Below are positions 47,392 through 60,447 of a DNA stretch of 64,000 bases, in pieces; the first letter of the stretch is position 1; every line of letters begins with the position of its first letter. This stretch comes from Boswellia sacra (Eukaryota > Streptophyta > Magnoliopsida > Sapindales > Burseraceae). A model generated the notes under the pieces. That model made no database searches. It was not told where the DNA came from and saw only the letters and a list, made by a program, of their open reading frames with translations. Location of the stretch: positions 857,461-921,460 of the forward strand of contig SNVD02014553.1 in the NCBI GenBank assembly GCA_013180625.2, given 5' to 3'. The translations under genes were made by a program, and so were the position numbers.

Positions 47392-48919
47392 ATGGCCACT
47401 GCGGCCACAAGCTCCGGAGGAGCACCGAAGCTCAGCCACAGAAGTCCAAGTCATCGTCGTTTAAACCCAACAATGAAGCTCCATGGCTCCACTAAATTCC
47501 TCATCCACATCCCAACTCACTCTTCCATGTCAAGGCCACCACAATTGTCCTTCACAGTCGAAGCCTCCAATGACCCCCAGATACAAGACCAAGATTCAAC
47601 CAAAGACAACAACACTGCTGCTTCCACCTCTCAGGTCAGTTTACTATTTGTATGAGCTTTCATGTGGGTTTGATTCGTTTATTTGTTCTTTGTTGATATG
47701 GGTTTCATTGTGAAGCCTCTGAAATGAATGCTTTAGATTATTCCACCATTGGTTGCATTAGAAGTAAAGAAAAGGATAAATTTTGCCATTGTTTTTCTTG
47801 ATATCTTGCTCTGCTGTTCAAGGGATTGTTTACAAGTTAGGTTCTTGTTGCAATTATCTTGATATATATGAGCTCTGGAGTTTACGTCTCTTTAATTGTA
47901 GAAAATTTTGATATTATTTAATAAAGGAGATGATTGTTTTTCCTCTTTCTCTTGAGCTAAATACTACTTCTTTCTACATAATCTTTAGATTACGAGACTA
48001 TTTAGTGATTTTTTAGGATGTAGTTAATGATTGCATATATAGATGCACCTAATTGATTTTCATAGTTCATAATTCATAAACAGCCTTCTTTTCTGTGTAT
48101 GTATTTACGTATTATAATCAAAATATCGAAACATGATGAAAATCCAAAATAAGTTCATAATTATTCTTAATTCAATTCTTAATCAATCAAGATATGCAAA
48201 AATCTATCAAAAGCTTGGAAAAGATTTTGAATTCTTATTCGATAAGTGATTGAATGGATGATTGTTTTAAACACTAGAGACACTCTAAGCTTCATGCCTC
48301 TGTTCATTTCTAGGTGTAAGACAGAATACAAAGGTTAGCGGCATTCATTTGAATGGTAGTTTTAGACAAAGGAGCTACTATATGCTTGGATTCTTGCTTT
48401 GTTCATCTAGACATAATACTCGCTCAGAAAGGTTGGAATAGTCTGTATCAATGGAGGTTTTGGGACCCCAAACCCAATTTTCGATTATGAACATCTAGTT
48501 TCATCCATGTGGATGAGTGGAGGAACCAGAACCATGGTTCTTAGCAATCATCTACCTAGCATAACAAAGGATTGTTATCGGTTGAACCTAATATATCCTG
48601 AACAGTTGAACACCATACAGTAGACAACTTGACAATTTACTCTTGTGTGTCCCTTGTACTTCAAAAAACTGCTTTAGTTGCACAAATGGATATATCTGCT
48701 TATTAATATGTTTCCTTGTATGAACAGGAAGACCTGAACTTTTTGTTGAAATTAGGAGCTGGTTCTTTTGTTGGTGCAGCTGTGATCAAGTATGGAAGCA
48801 TCATTTTCCCAGGGATAACCAGGCCAAACCTCTTGCAGGCTCTAGTTATGATTTTAACTCCAGTTATCACAGCAGTGTGGCTTTTGATTAAGCAAAGTCG
48901 TGCAGAAAAACAAAGCTGA
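47392..48919 (+). CDS. Small chloroplast-targeted membrane protein, 2 exons, 144 aa
   Basis: Exon 1 is 47392-47634 and exon 2 is 48728-48919, joined by a GT-AG intron in phase 0. Residues 1 to about 70 are rich in Ser, Thr and basic residues with few acids, typical of a plastid transit peptide. The mature part has two hydrophobic segments: KLGAGSFVGAAVIKYGSIIF (about 88-107) and ALVMILTPVITAVWLLI (about 117-133), ending in a basic tail. An in-frame ATG at 47344 would add 16 residues; the MATAATSS start was preferred because it resembles transit peptides and is the one kept in the left copy. No characterised family was recognised; Ycf-type thylakoid proteins were considered but motifs do not match. 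A hAT-type element lies just upstream. The convergent neighbour is the DnaJ gene. Confidence 0.82.
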
Positions 48920-50191
48920 AAGCCTGGCTTCTAGATTATAATATGTGTCTGTTGGTTAAAATGAAATTTCATGACCCATCATGCGACTAGTTCCAAATGA
49001 GTGTGCAATCAAATCTGCTTGGAATGGTTGCTAGAGAGTGTACTACCAAGCATAACTTGAGAGTGAAATATGCACAGAAATTTGATTCTAAAAGTATTAG
49101 AAGGAAATTCCATTGATCCTCAGTTTGTGATGATTTCTCTGCTAGTCAAGTTCCTTTTCTCAGAGAACACGTTCTTGTCGAATGCCATGAACTCATGTCA
49201 AATTGCTACTGTCGTGTCTACAAACTCAAGAAATCTGCGAAACATGTAGCCAGTGGTAATGACTGATGAGACATGAATTCCAGAAGTGAAAAGCATTTGG
49301 ATGAAAAGCTGTGTAGGCATTTGTTAATAAAGTTGCTAGCCTCACGTTGAGAAAACTGGTATTCATAACATCTAAGAGTTGTCTATCCTTGGCTCCGATA
49401 TCAAACTGTAGAATTGCGCAAGTTTTGGTATATTTAACATTGTAATATATATAGGTATAAATAACACAGCTACTAATACAATTTCATTGCTGAAGTGGCT
49501 TCATTGAGGCAAGATCTCTAATGCTAACAAAGTAGAGAGATTGACAAGAGTAGCCAAAAGATTGCATTGAATTTGGAAGCACACAGCAAGCTTTAAATAA
49601 ATACACGTCTTCTGTAATGGCAATTCCAGATATGTCTTCACCTTACATCTCTTATGTTAGTGATTGGTTTAGAAAAGGAAGTGTAAACATAAAGCTGACT
49701 TAACGGTTTTATGATTACACATCTAGAATATTTCGTGACATTGCCGGCATTAACTATCTTAGTTTTGAGTGATTGGGACAGAATAAATGAATAGAGATCG
49801 ACTTCCACCTTGCCAGAATTCTATTGCCCGAATTGATCATGTTCTTCCATAGAATTCAAATGTACATTCTTTAAATGATCGTTACATATAGTAGCTGTTG
49901 CTCTCTCATGTCTTAGCCGCTTATACAATGAAAATTGAAAATCAATACACTTAAAAGATGTAAATCTTTATTAATATCCAAAATACTAAAATTTACATGG
50001 GAGAACAAAAATAAAAGAATATCTACGAGTGTGTAACTTGATTTTGCCACCGTAATGCTGATTATTTCCAGTTAAAAGTGGCCTCAGTAATGATTGCATT
50101 GACCTTCAGGAAAACTATCCATGTCCAAAATAGCAGAGAAACTTTGGAAAGGCAAGAAATAATGTGTAGACTTCACCTACTGAAACACCAG
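48920..50191. other. Intergenic region between convergent genes (right copy)
   Basis: Lies between the 3' ends of the membrane-protein gene (+) and the DnaJ gene (-). No further gene was recognised. It aligns with 29377-30637. Confidence 0.6.
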
Positions 50192-51826
50192 CTACAGGTT
50201 GTCTTTAAGCCACTTAAGAGCCCCATTCGCAACAGACCTGCAAATTCAATAGTTTTTTCTTTGCTTTGGTCAAGCTATACAAGATGATTACGAAAAAATT
50301 GGACAAAATTGATGGAGAGATTCGTCAATAGAACAGATGACTAAATTGAGCATAAGAGCACAAGGGAAATTCCGCAAAGAAGTTATCAATAAAGATCATC
50401 AAAATCAAGCCATAATAAATCAAATAGCTCTGATGCAAATCTAGTCTACAATTTCTTTAGGTTCAATGCATCCAATCAATTATCAGTAAAAGGTACAATT
50501 CCTCGAGTGTTGTTTGTGCAATCTAATCTAGTACAAATTAGGAGCATTCAGAAAGGTCAGAGATATTGGCATCCTCAGTTTAGGCCTTTTGAAATAATAA
50601 TTTGCACTGCTTGTTATTTCACAGAGATAGATAAGAGGCATGTTCTCAAGACAGATTTTCAAAGGTTGATTGGTGTTTATTCTTGCCAATACTTTTATAT
50701 CAAAGCATATCTTCAAAACATGGGCTAAGTGTAGTAAATAATCATGAGTAAAATGAAGGATATCGAAACATCCAAGAATACATGAGTTAATGAGAAAAGG
50801 CATACCATATAGGACAATTGGAAATATGTGAAGGCAACTTAAAGATCAAATTGATAAAAAAACATGCAAAATGCAGTAAATAATTATGGAGCTCAAGATA
50901 GCCTGTGATAAAATTGTAATACTTAGATTTGATGACGGTCCTTCTAAGGATATGAACTTGGATATTATTTCAGTAAATAATTGACAGATGCAAATTATGT
51001 TTATGGCAATGTAAAATAATCATAACATAGCTCAAATGACGAGTGTGACAGATCATGTAATATCAGCATCTTTAAGCAAAATTTTAAGATCCCTTTATTG
51101 AAAAAATGTGAAACAAAAGATCATGAAAGGTGGTCTAGTAAATCACATACTGAAACCGAGAAGCTTGTACTAGTACCCGACATATAATCACATTATGTAA
51201 GCATTAATATTTAGTAGTTAAAAATGGTAAAGAGATCTTACCCAGCCAAATCTTTTAATGCCTTCCATACATCATTCTGCTCTTCAGATTTTTCATTTTT
51301 CTCTTCAACGGTACCCATCTGACTTTCTCCTGAACTTCTGATAGCTGAGGCAAAAATCATATTTCAGACTCATGACAGATATGCAGTCAAATTGACAGAA
51401 CGCATTTTGCATGAGTAATGGACATTACTTCCCCAAAATCCACAACAAAGGACATTACTTCACTTGCAACTTGACCTCATATATAAAGAAATATCTGTCT
51501 TTTTACCATGTAAAGACACAAGTATTTGATGATGCTCAATCAAGCTATAGATCCCTAAGAATAAGTACTTGAATTAATTCCAACAATTTAGAACAATTTG
51601 CAAGTTCTAAGCAGTTGCTTACTGGCTGGCTGAGTTTTGGGCTGCGTTTTGGTCCGAGTTCGTGAACGGCTGCTAGTAGTGTTACTTAGAGAAGCAAGTT
51701 CTTCAAGCAATTCACGCTCTTTCGCACTGCAAACAAATGCAAAACTCGTGGAATTAAGTGCAAACAGCTCTAATTAAGTTACTTGACACAGATGCATTTC
51801 AAGAGAACCAGCCAGTAGTTCATATG

Positions 51827-51906
<80 letters not shown>

Positions 51907-54578
51907 GAGAGCAGGATAACCATACTTTGCATGCATATTAAGAGGGTTTCAGTAAGTGGTCATGAAGAGTTTCCGAGATACTCTTTGCACAAAGAAAACA
52001 TATATTTTAGAATGGTTCTGTGTAGTCAATCATTGGTGGCATCAATTGGTCCTGTTGAGCTGTTAAAGGTGAAGGAACTTCACACAAGGCTTGAAATATT
52101 CAACAATTCATTTAATTGACGCTACACAAAATCATGGATACTCCCAGTTTACCCACTAAAAGAAGATGAACTAATTCAGCTTCATGTTGCCATATGGTTT
52201 TTCAAGGTTTTATCAAATGCTTTAGGGAAAAGAAATAAATGCAGTGTGAAGCAAGTAGTTGACGATGCCTTAGATAGCATTTGAATACATGAATTGTTAT
52301 CAAGAATTCATAAAAAAACATGACAATCAACAAAATGAAATCCAAATGAGATCATTAATGTTATATAAGGCCTTACTGTCTCTTACCAAAATAATATTAA
52401 AAAAATATGAGGCATTATTTTCAGCTTAAATTTGACAGAATCTTTTCTGGTATCTCAACAAATAGCAGCTATCAAAAACCAGATCTAACTAAAATTCTCA
52501 AACTATAAATAAAAAATAAATCACATTTTTAATATTGAAAACACCTGAATGGAGATGAAGAAGCTTCAAAATGCCAGTAAGCAACATAAGATGCACAATA
52601 TTTGTTTTTCATGATAAAGGGAGGTAAGACTAGGCTGAGGAGTGCAGACCATAAACTAATACACAAACTAAAGATAGATGGGACATCAAATTGAATAAGA
52701 ATTTTAAGTTAATAATGACTCACTCAAAGTATATTACAGCTACAATAACGAACAGATTGAGAATATACTTCTTACCTAATTCGATTTGGTATAATCACTT
52801 TAACTTTAAATAAATGGTCACCACGGATAGAAGGTTTGTTCAGTTTCGGTGCACCTTTCTTTGCAAGTACTAGAACATCAGCAGGTTGAGTACCAGGAGG
52901 AATCTGTAGTTCAGTAGTCCCTTCAACAGTCTTAACCTATTAAAGTCCCAAAGGATTAGTGGAGAAATAATGTACCAATTTCCAATAAGAGAAAATCCAA
53001 GTGCAATTGAAAAACTTTTTTCATATGCGTATTAAGAGAATACGTACTTTGGGATATAATTTAACAATGATAATTTATCACACAAGGAAATTTAGACATA
53101 CTTTGAATGTGACAGTTAAAGGGTCGTATACTGATATTTAGGTGGATAGGTTGAACTTTTATTAATTTAAAAGACTTCACAGTTAATACTACCATAGACA
53201 CTATGCCATGACCCGTATTGATAGTTTTAAGTGATTTCAAAGATCAAAAAACTAATAACTTGTGATCATATATTTGTATTCTTTTACTTATATAAGAATC
53301 ACTAGGTACAAAGACTTAAAGAGCCATGAATTTGAACATAAACAAGTTTAATCAACAGTATCAACTTGAAAAATAAATTTTACCTTAACCACAGCTCCCA
53401 TTATGGCATCAAGATAGCTGACAGATATTGTTGAGCTAAGATCTATACCTTCTCTTTGGATTCCCGGAATCTCTTCAACATCCAGATATACATAAAGATC
53501 TCCTGGAGGGCCCCTGCAGAGACCAGAGAATAAACCAGTGCAGACCAACTAAATCAGCATGATATTTTCAATACATCCAAGCAAACGGCAATGACTAAAA
53601 TTTCAGAAATCCCATATCCTATCATATGACCTATAGATTCATCAACATACATACATAAATAAATTTCATTGTTGATCGTGCATGACATGTGGGCAATTGC
53701 TCAGGATGAGTTTGAGGAAAGGAGAAATCCAAAGTCTAAAATACAACTGAAATTTTACATAATAAAAATGTGATCCCACTTCTAAGACCAATTTCCTCTT
53801 GACACCACCTGCTTCCTTCTTATCAGATGTAGGAAATTCACAAATGCTGAATATTAGAAGTATAATAATCGAAGGCAAGGTCGGTATTAAGAGAACCAAG
53901 AAAGAAACACTTTACATAACAAAGAAAAAACCTAATCATAAATCCTTTAGCATGAGCAAGAGAAGCAAAAATCCTAGCAACCAAAGAGAACATGTAACTG
54001 ATAAATTAGTTCCACATACACATTCTGTAAACATAATTCAACAGTGAAGATCTACCTAACATGAATAGTGAAACAGCTGAATTTCTATCAATATTATACC
54101 AAGGGAACTTGGTAAGCTTTGTGCTACTAAAAGCAAAATTCAAGCACATACCCTCTTGGTCCAGCATCCCCCTCCCCAGCAACCCTGAGAATGCTTCCTG
54201 CACTAACTCCAGGTGGAACTTTGACTTTGATATTCTTCTTTATACGTACTCGCCCGTCGCCCGAGCATTTCCGACAGTATTCAGATATTACTTCGCCATC
54301 CCCACCACAATTTGGACATATGGAAACCTAAAATTTGTAGAAATATGGCAACATAAAAACCATGACATAACAAATAGCAAGTTGAAGTAGACAGAGAAAC
54401 TATGTGCAAGTGATGGAAACAGAGAAATATAATATAAAACATACCATTACCGAAGATGCCAAATTTCATAGAACTTTATTTCATGATTCAACAATAATTT
54501 AATGTGTTGGACTATTGCACTCAAACAAGTTGCATGCTAAAATTTAAGATCAATAGAAGGATAGAACTTCAATATATA

Positions 54579-54619
<41 letters not shown>

Positions 54620-57600
54620 CAACCAAAAAAAAAAAAAGATAGGAATTTGATGTCATTCTAAAATTGTTGCGAAATAGTTGATTTTTGCACATCTCTAACA
54701 TTGTGTAAGTGCTATTGTTCATAAACCTCAGCATGGAAGCCAATGTGAATTCTACATTTGCTTGCAGCAGATATAAAATCTTAACCGTAACAAATTAGTT
54801 TGGTTGACAATGTGGGAATAGAAAATTGTAGTTCACTATATGTAGAAACAATGGTTTATAGATACAAGCCGAAAAAGGTTGATTTATCAACATATCTTTA
54901 ACTTGAAACCCACGCGTTAACATTCTATATTCCAAATTCAACCATACAACTCCATCCAGTTAAGGGCCAGAGAAATCTTTCCTTCATCGAATCTACTCTT
55001 CCACATATATGGCAACAACATCTCCAGTCATAAGTGAACTTTCCAGTATATATTCAAAAAGGTCCTATTATGCCTTGAGTAAACAAAAAGCTGAAAACAT
55101 TCAAAAGATGTCCATTATCTGAACAATCACAAAAGTTCTAAAGCTTCTCCAATTTCAATACCCAGCACCTTATGCAATGTCCAGTGATCAAGAGTCCAAA
55201 GGATTACAAAGAAAAAGTGCCCAACTACCTGTGAGAACATGCCAAAGGGTGTTTGCTCAGTTCTCATAACTTGACCTCTACCTCCACAAGTTCCACATAT
55301 CCTCATCTTGGAGCCAATCTTTGCACCGGTACCGGTACAAGCTTCACATGTTTCCAAGTGGGAAAGCTCAAATTCTTTTTCAGCTCCAAATATAGACTCA
55401 GAGAATTCCAATGTAATGTCATAACTGAGACACAATGAGCCAAGTAAAGATAACTATTCCATTAAAATTTAAAAAGTAACTGCAATATCAAATTTCAGAA
55501 CTTCTGAACATAAGGAAGTACAACTTTTGTTTGTCTGTGTTTTTTTAGTTTTTATTTTCAAAATTTTGAAGGAATGTGTGGTTGGTTTTAAATTTCTTTT
55601 GAATTTTAAAAATGATATGTGGTTGATATTGATTTAAATGCATTTGAAAATATGCGTTTTCAAAAAAAAGAATTTTGGAAATGTAAACAAAAAAAGCCTA
55701 AATATTTTCCAAATCAATTATTGTCAAGAAACATATGAAGTATAACCTACAGAGTTAAACACACGTCTTTTATCAAAGAGTGGCTAAAGCTTCACCAGAA
55801 AAGCTATCACGGCAGGTACTTTTGCATATCTGACACATTTAAAGCAATGATCTTATTTCGTACGAATGACCCACAACAGATTTTCCCCTTCTTTTATGAA
55901 TAACAAATTATTACATGTTACTGACATCCATAGGGTTAAAAAGTTATAGCAGTTAGCATTAAAAAAATTAATGATGAAAGGGAGACGAGAACAAAATTCT
56001 AACTCACCGAATATCATCACCCTTGGTAACAGTACTACGCTGGCGTGTTCTGAAACCAGTTGGGTCCATACCAGAAAAACCACCCATACTTGGCCCAAAG
56101 AATGTCTCAAATAGATCAAAAGGATTAGTCTGCAGGATGAAATAAAAATTGTGAGTCGGTTTAACAACCAAGCATTGCATTTATATGAGTCACATTACAT
56201 TCATGCTTTTTTTCTCATATCGTACAGGCTCATTTCAACATTCTTTGTCCACTGCCAAGAAAGAAAATCCTTTTAGTTTCTTCTAATTGAAATTTGTGAA
56301 ATTTAGTAAGAAGCATCTATTTCAAAATTGAGCAAAAGTTGGTACTTCCAGTTTTAACAACACCCCCTATATGAAGGAAACTATTTTTCATCTTTAACAA
56401 GAACAGATTTCAAAAGAAAATCACCAACCGCGTAGACAAACCACAAGCCTAATTAGCAATCAACATACTCAATGTATCAAATGTCACTAGGGCAACACAT
56501 ACATACAGATGCATACACAAATATGTCAACTCTAATCGTAAAAAATCTCAACGCATAGTTCTTTGACATCAGCCAGACTACATAAACAACGGAATCAGCT
56601 CCTGTATAAGAAAACAAAGGCATTAATTATGCTCTTGAAATACAATTACATCATGAAAGCCATAGAAGCAGCATATGCTTCATACATAAGAAGCCATGGG
56701 CCCAGTTAGTAACCCCAAAAATAACCCAAGAAGCATTTAATTACAATTAATAGCTGAGATAACTGCATCAACCTGAGGTGAGATCTAGCAAATGGTTAAC
56801 CAACTGTAGGCTATCATGCACCAGATAAGCTAGACAAATACATGCTCAATGTCAATCAATAGTATAATTGATAAACAGGCTAATCTATTTTTCAGGGGGT
56901 TAGCCATTTCGCCCCTATTCATTGTCAGCAAAATAAAATTAATATATGAGATACAAGTAGACGAAGTACCGTGTAAGCACTTGATCCTCCACCTACAGTA
57001 CTTTTAACTCCAGCTTCTCCATACTGATCATACAAAGCCCTCTTTTTATCATCTGATAGCACCTGACAGTGTTGCACTTCAGAATTCAAAAGCCAATATA
57101 AGAAAAAACTTAAACGAGATTAGATACTCGAAAAAGAATTTATGGAAAGGTTTTTAAATACAGCCAACAAGGCAAAGAAACTTGAACACAACTTAGGATA
57201 ATAAGACTGTCCTACAAATAATTCTACAAGGTGAATAGTTAAAATACTTCTGCACATAAAATTAGGGAAAAAAGATATTTGGAGCATCTTGTTTGAAAAT
57301 GGTTCTAACAAAAGACTATATGACAGTTTCTAATTTAGGAAGGCAGTCAACTTTAAACAGAAAAAAGAAGTTTCATAGTGGCTCCACACAATTTACATAC
57401 TTCGTAGCTCAAATCAAGCCTGTTCCAACTCAATCCAGTTCATCAATCCCAAACCTAGGCCATCAAAATAAAGGATCTAGCTCAATTTGTTATGGGCAGA
57501 TATTTCGGCATTGTATCATAAAATAAAGGGAGAAATTTCAAAATGTCTCCAGACAGATAAATATTGCTTATATTGTACTTCATCTTTTTCACTCCTGAAG

Positions 57601-59145
57601 AAAAATGTCTACCTGAGATATGCACAAACGTGCAAACTAATCAAAATAAATACTTGACTCAAATCTTAAAGCCAACAAGGACAAAAAACTTGAACTCAGC
57701 CCAAAATTAAAAGATGGCATAAAAAATAGCATCACATATACAACAAAGATTCAATTAGGACTGATAATCAACCAACCCTAGTAAGCAAGAATAGTAGCTG
57801 GGTTACAACTTCTAGAAACATTAATGACACGTAAGTAAAACTTTCATCCTCCAATATCCAGGCATCCAGACTCATGTTTGTCTTGCGCTCCTGAACAGTT
57901 AAGTCTAATGCAGGTTGATTCAAAAACGTCCAACTACATTTGATCAACATTAAAACTACCCTCTCCATGTCCTACAGATACTACAAGTATGTTGTTTTAG
58001 AAAACTTAGTCCAGAAAAATACTGAAGACAAAAAATTTATACCTCATAAGCAGCACTAATCTCCTTAAACTTCTCTGTTGCTCCAGGTTCCTTGTTGACA
58101 TCAGGGTGGTACTTGAAATTAACATAAGAATCAAGAAGTTAGAATCATGTACCAAAAAAGATAGAAGAATTAATAAAACACAGTCAGTTAAATTCAGATA
58201 AAGAGTTTTATGGATGAGCACTGTCGGACTCATTCCAATTCACAATCTTCCGCTAAAATGCGAATGCAGAAACAATGTCAAACACCTTAATTCACAGAAT
58301 TGGAATCCAATTAATCAATAAAGTTCAATATAACACAAATTATGCCATCCACAATCCCATCCAAAATCTCCCATATACTAACTAAAGTTCGCCCGCACAA
58401 CCCCCCACCCCACCCCCCACCACCACCCCCCCCACCCCCAAACCCCAAAAAAAAAAAAAAAACAAAAGGTAATAACTTCTTGTCATTTTATGTTCGGTCC
58501 ACAATAAACGGTACAAACAAAATAAATCCAAAAAGCATGGAAATTACTTATCATAGTTTACAAAAACCACACCTTATCTTAGCTTTTACAAGACCCGCTT
58601 AAAATATTCATTTTAATTTCTTTTTCTTTCTCTACTCTCCGTTCGGTTACTGAGAAACCGATTGAATATATTCTATAGAAGTAACCCAAATATCAGAAAA
58701 TCAAAATCTTTCACTTATAATTTAAACACCCACATAGCATTAACTTTTTTCCTTTCCTTTCTAGCACTTTTCTACTTTTTCTCAGGAACCAGACACTAAA
58801 AGCGAAAACTAAGTACAAGCCAATTCAATTAAGTACCTGACGAGCCAATTTCCGATAAGCCGCTTTAATCTCTTTGCTACTGGCGGATTTGGGGACGCCA
58901 AGAGTGGCATAATAATCCCCAGAAGCAGCAACCACGTGTAAACCAAAACGGCGCGTAGAGACCCTGGCATTACCGAACTTGGTAGCACCAGCAGTTATAG
59001 TAACCGAAGCAAAGCTCCTGTGGGACCTGAGGTGGGTCCCACCATTTAAAAAAGACGAATGAGAAGAAGCGGAATTGTTTGAACTCGAATGGAAGAAGCT
59101 GAGAGACGAAGGGAGGAAAGAAATAGCTGCTGCGGTTATAGCCAT
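50192..59145 (-). CDS. Chloroplast type-A DnaJ (Hsp40) co-chaperone, 11 exons, 502 aa
   Basis: Exons: 59145-58837, 58111-58043, 57062-56970, 56129-56008, 55424-55229, 54327-54152, 53513-53384, 52936-52776, 51726-51623, 51344-51242, 50237-50192. All junctions are GT-AG and the frame is continuous. Residues 1 to about 74 form a Ser-rich plastid transit peptide. The J domain (78 to about 145) has HPD at 105-107, which stimulates Hsp70 ATPase. The zinc domain has all four CxxCxGxG repeats (CEACTGTG at 224, [24 protein letters not shown]). Two substrate-binding beta domains follow (about 293-435), then a plant-specific tail ending ALKWLKDNL. Length and tail resemble Arabidopsis AT1G80030 (from memory). 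The product should act with stromal Hsp70 in folding or assembly. All catalytic residues are present. Its 3' exons are duplicated at 30638-32172. Confidence 0.95.
51830..51906. repeat. (TC)n(TA)n microsatellite in DnaJ intron 8
   Basis: A long pure TC run followed by TA. Much expanded compared with 32277-32317 in the left copy. Confidence 0.9.
54575..54617. repeat. (AT)n microsatellite in DnaJ intron 5
   Basis: A run of about 20 AT dinucleotides. It generates the IYIYIY open frame on the minus strand, which is not a gene. Confidence 0.9.
58395..58462. repeat. C-run and poly-A tract in DnaJ intron 1
   Basis: Six or more runs of at least four C, then about 17 A. On the transcribed sense strand this reads as G runs that could form a G-quadruplex in the pre-mRNA. 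Confidence 0.8.
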
Positions 59146-60447
59146 TCGGAAATGAAGCTGCGACTTGAAAGTGTTCGGTGAATTGTCTACGAGAAGAAGA
59201 AATGTTTAATTGTCGCCATGATTGTTAGAGGGAGTAGAGGAAGGCTTTGGCTTTGGTTCATGGATGGAAGCTGTGCAGAGTGGGAGCCCAGAGAAGAAAT
59301 GTGTGGTGTGATATTTCCACACATATATACTTCACGTTGTCAATACCCACCAGTACTTTTTTTTTAATGTTTTTTAACTCTTTCTTGACCTAAAGGAGAA
59401 AAATGAAAAGAGAAGTGTTGGACATTTTAAAGAAAACTACAGTTACCTACCTTTAAGTTTAATGAAAATACAAATATCCCCTTTATTGGAAAAATATAAA
59501 GGAGTTCCCTCTGGTTGTTGTTTGCTTATTTAGTCAAAAATTATTGGGTCAATTTTAAAAATAATCAGAAACTATAGGAAGCTTTTACAAACAATCATCT
59601 TTTAAAAAATTTTGATGTTATAGTCACAGATTGATGGTTCAACAAAGAGATGGCTCCATTTAACTGTCAAATTTATAGCTCCTGATATAGTTAAGACTTA
59701 AGACACCCCCCTTTTGAGCTGGAGAATGTTAGCTATAAAGTGTTAGATTATTCAACAGCATCCCTTACATCTAAATTTTTTAATAACTCCTTTATGTTTA
59801 GCTATTTGATAGAAGCTTATCAGTGAATAAACTAGTTTACTTCATCAACAATATATATGTGTGTGTGTGTGCGCACGTGTATGTATAATTTCCAATTTTG
59901 TTTCAATTTATAAACCATCATCCTTAAATCTGAAAATCCATAATATTATACTAAGATCTGAGAAGCCAAAACCTAATATATAAAACTTTCCTCTTTTTAA
60001 TAAAAAAATTAAAAAAAATTAAAAACAACTTCCAGAAGCTTTTACATTTTGTACGAACAAGGCACTAAATGCTGTGTCTGGAGTTGAATTTAAATAACAC
60101 ATCACTATATCACATTAAACCAATCTTCTTGCCTAGTTAACGGGAGAAAACAATCACAACACCATCAAATAACACAAATAAGGACAGTTTCAACTTTTAT
60201 TCTTTCACAGCAAACTGGAAATTGATTGACATTTTATGTGTTTGCTCGAGTTACAGAATTTGAAGACGGCCCCCAGATGGCCATCCAACCGAAACACATG
60301 AAATACAAACAATTTCCATAAGCTACTAGAGCTTTGGCCAACACAATGTGAAATCCCTATGACATTGCAGTTCATGTGTCGCAAATCCATTAAGATAGGC
60401 TAAGGTTCCATCACTCTATCAAGTCTATTCGGTCAGTCAACTATTTG
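59146..60447. other. Intergenic region between the CUE and DnaJ genes
   Basis: Head-to-tail spacing of 1.3 kb: DnaJ promoter on the left and CUE-gene 3' flank on the right. It has a (GT)n stretch near 59856-59872. No other gene was seen. Confidence 0.6.
59321..59331 (-). promoter_or_regulatory. Putative DnaJ TATA box
   Basis: The minus strand reads GTATATATGT about 180 bp upstream of the ATG, with an ACGT core (CAACGTGAAG) just further upstream. Confidence 0.45.

Noticed and set aside
47392..48919. Ycf33 identity for the small chloroplast protein
   Set aside because: Size and two membrane segments fit loosely, but the sequence does not show the motif I remember for Ycf33.
58342..58602. Poly-proline open frame
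   Set aside because: It is a reading of the C-run tract in DnaJ intron 1.
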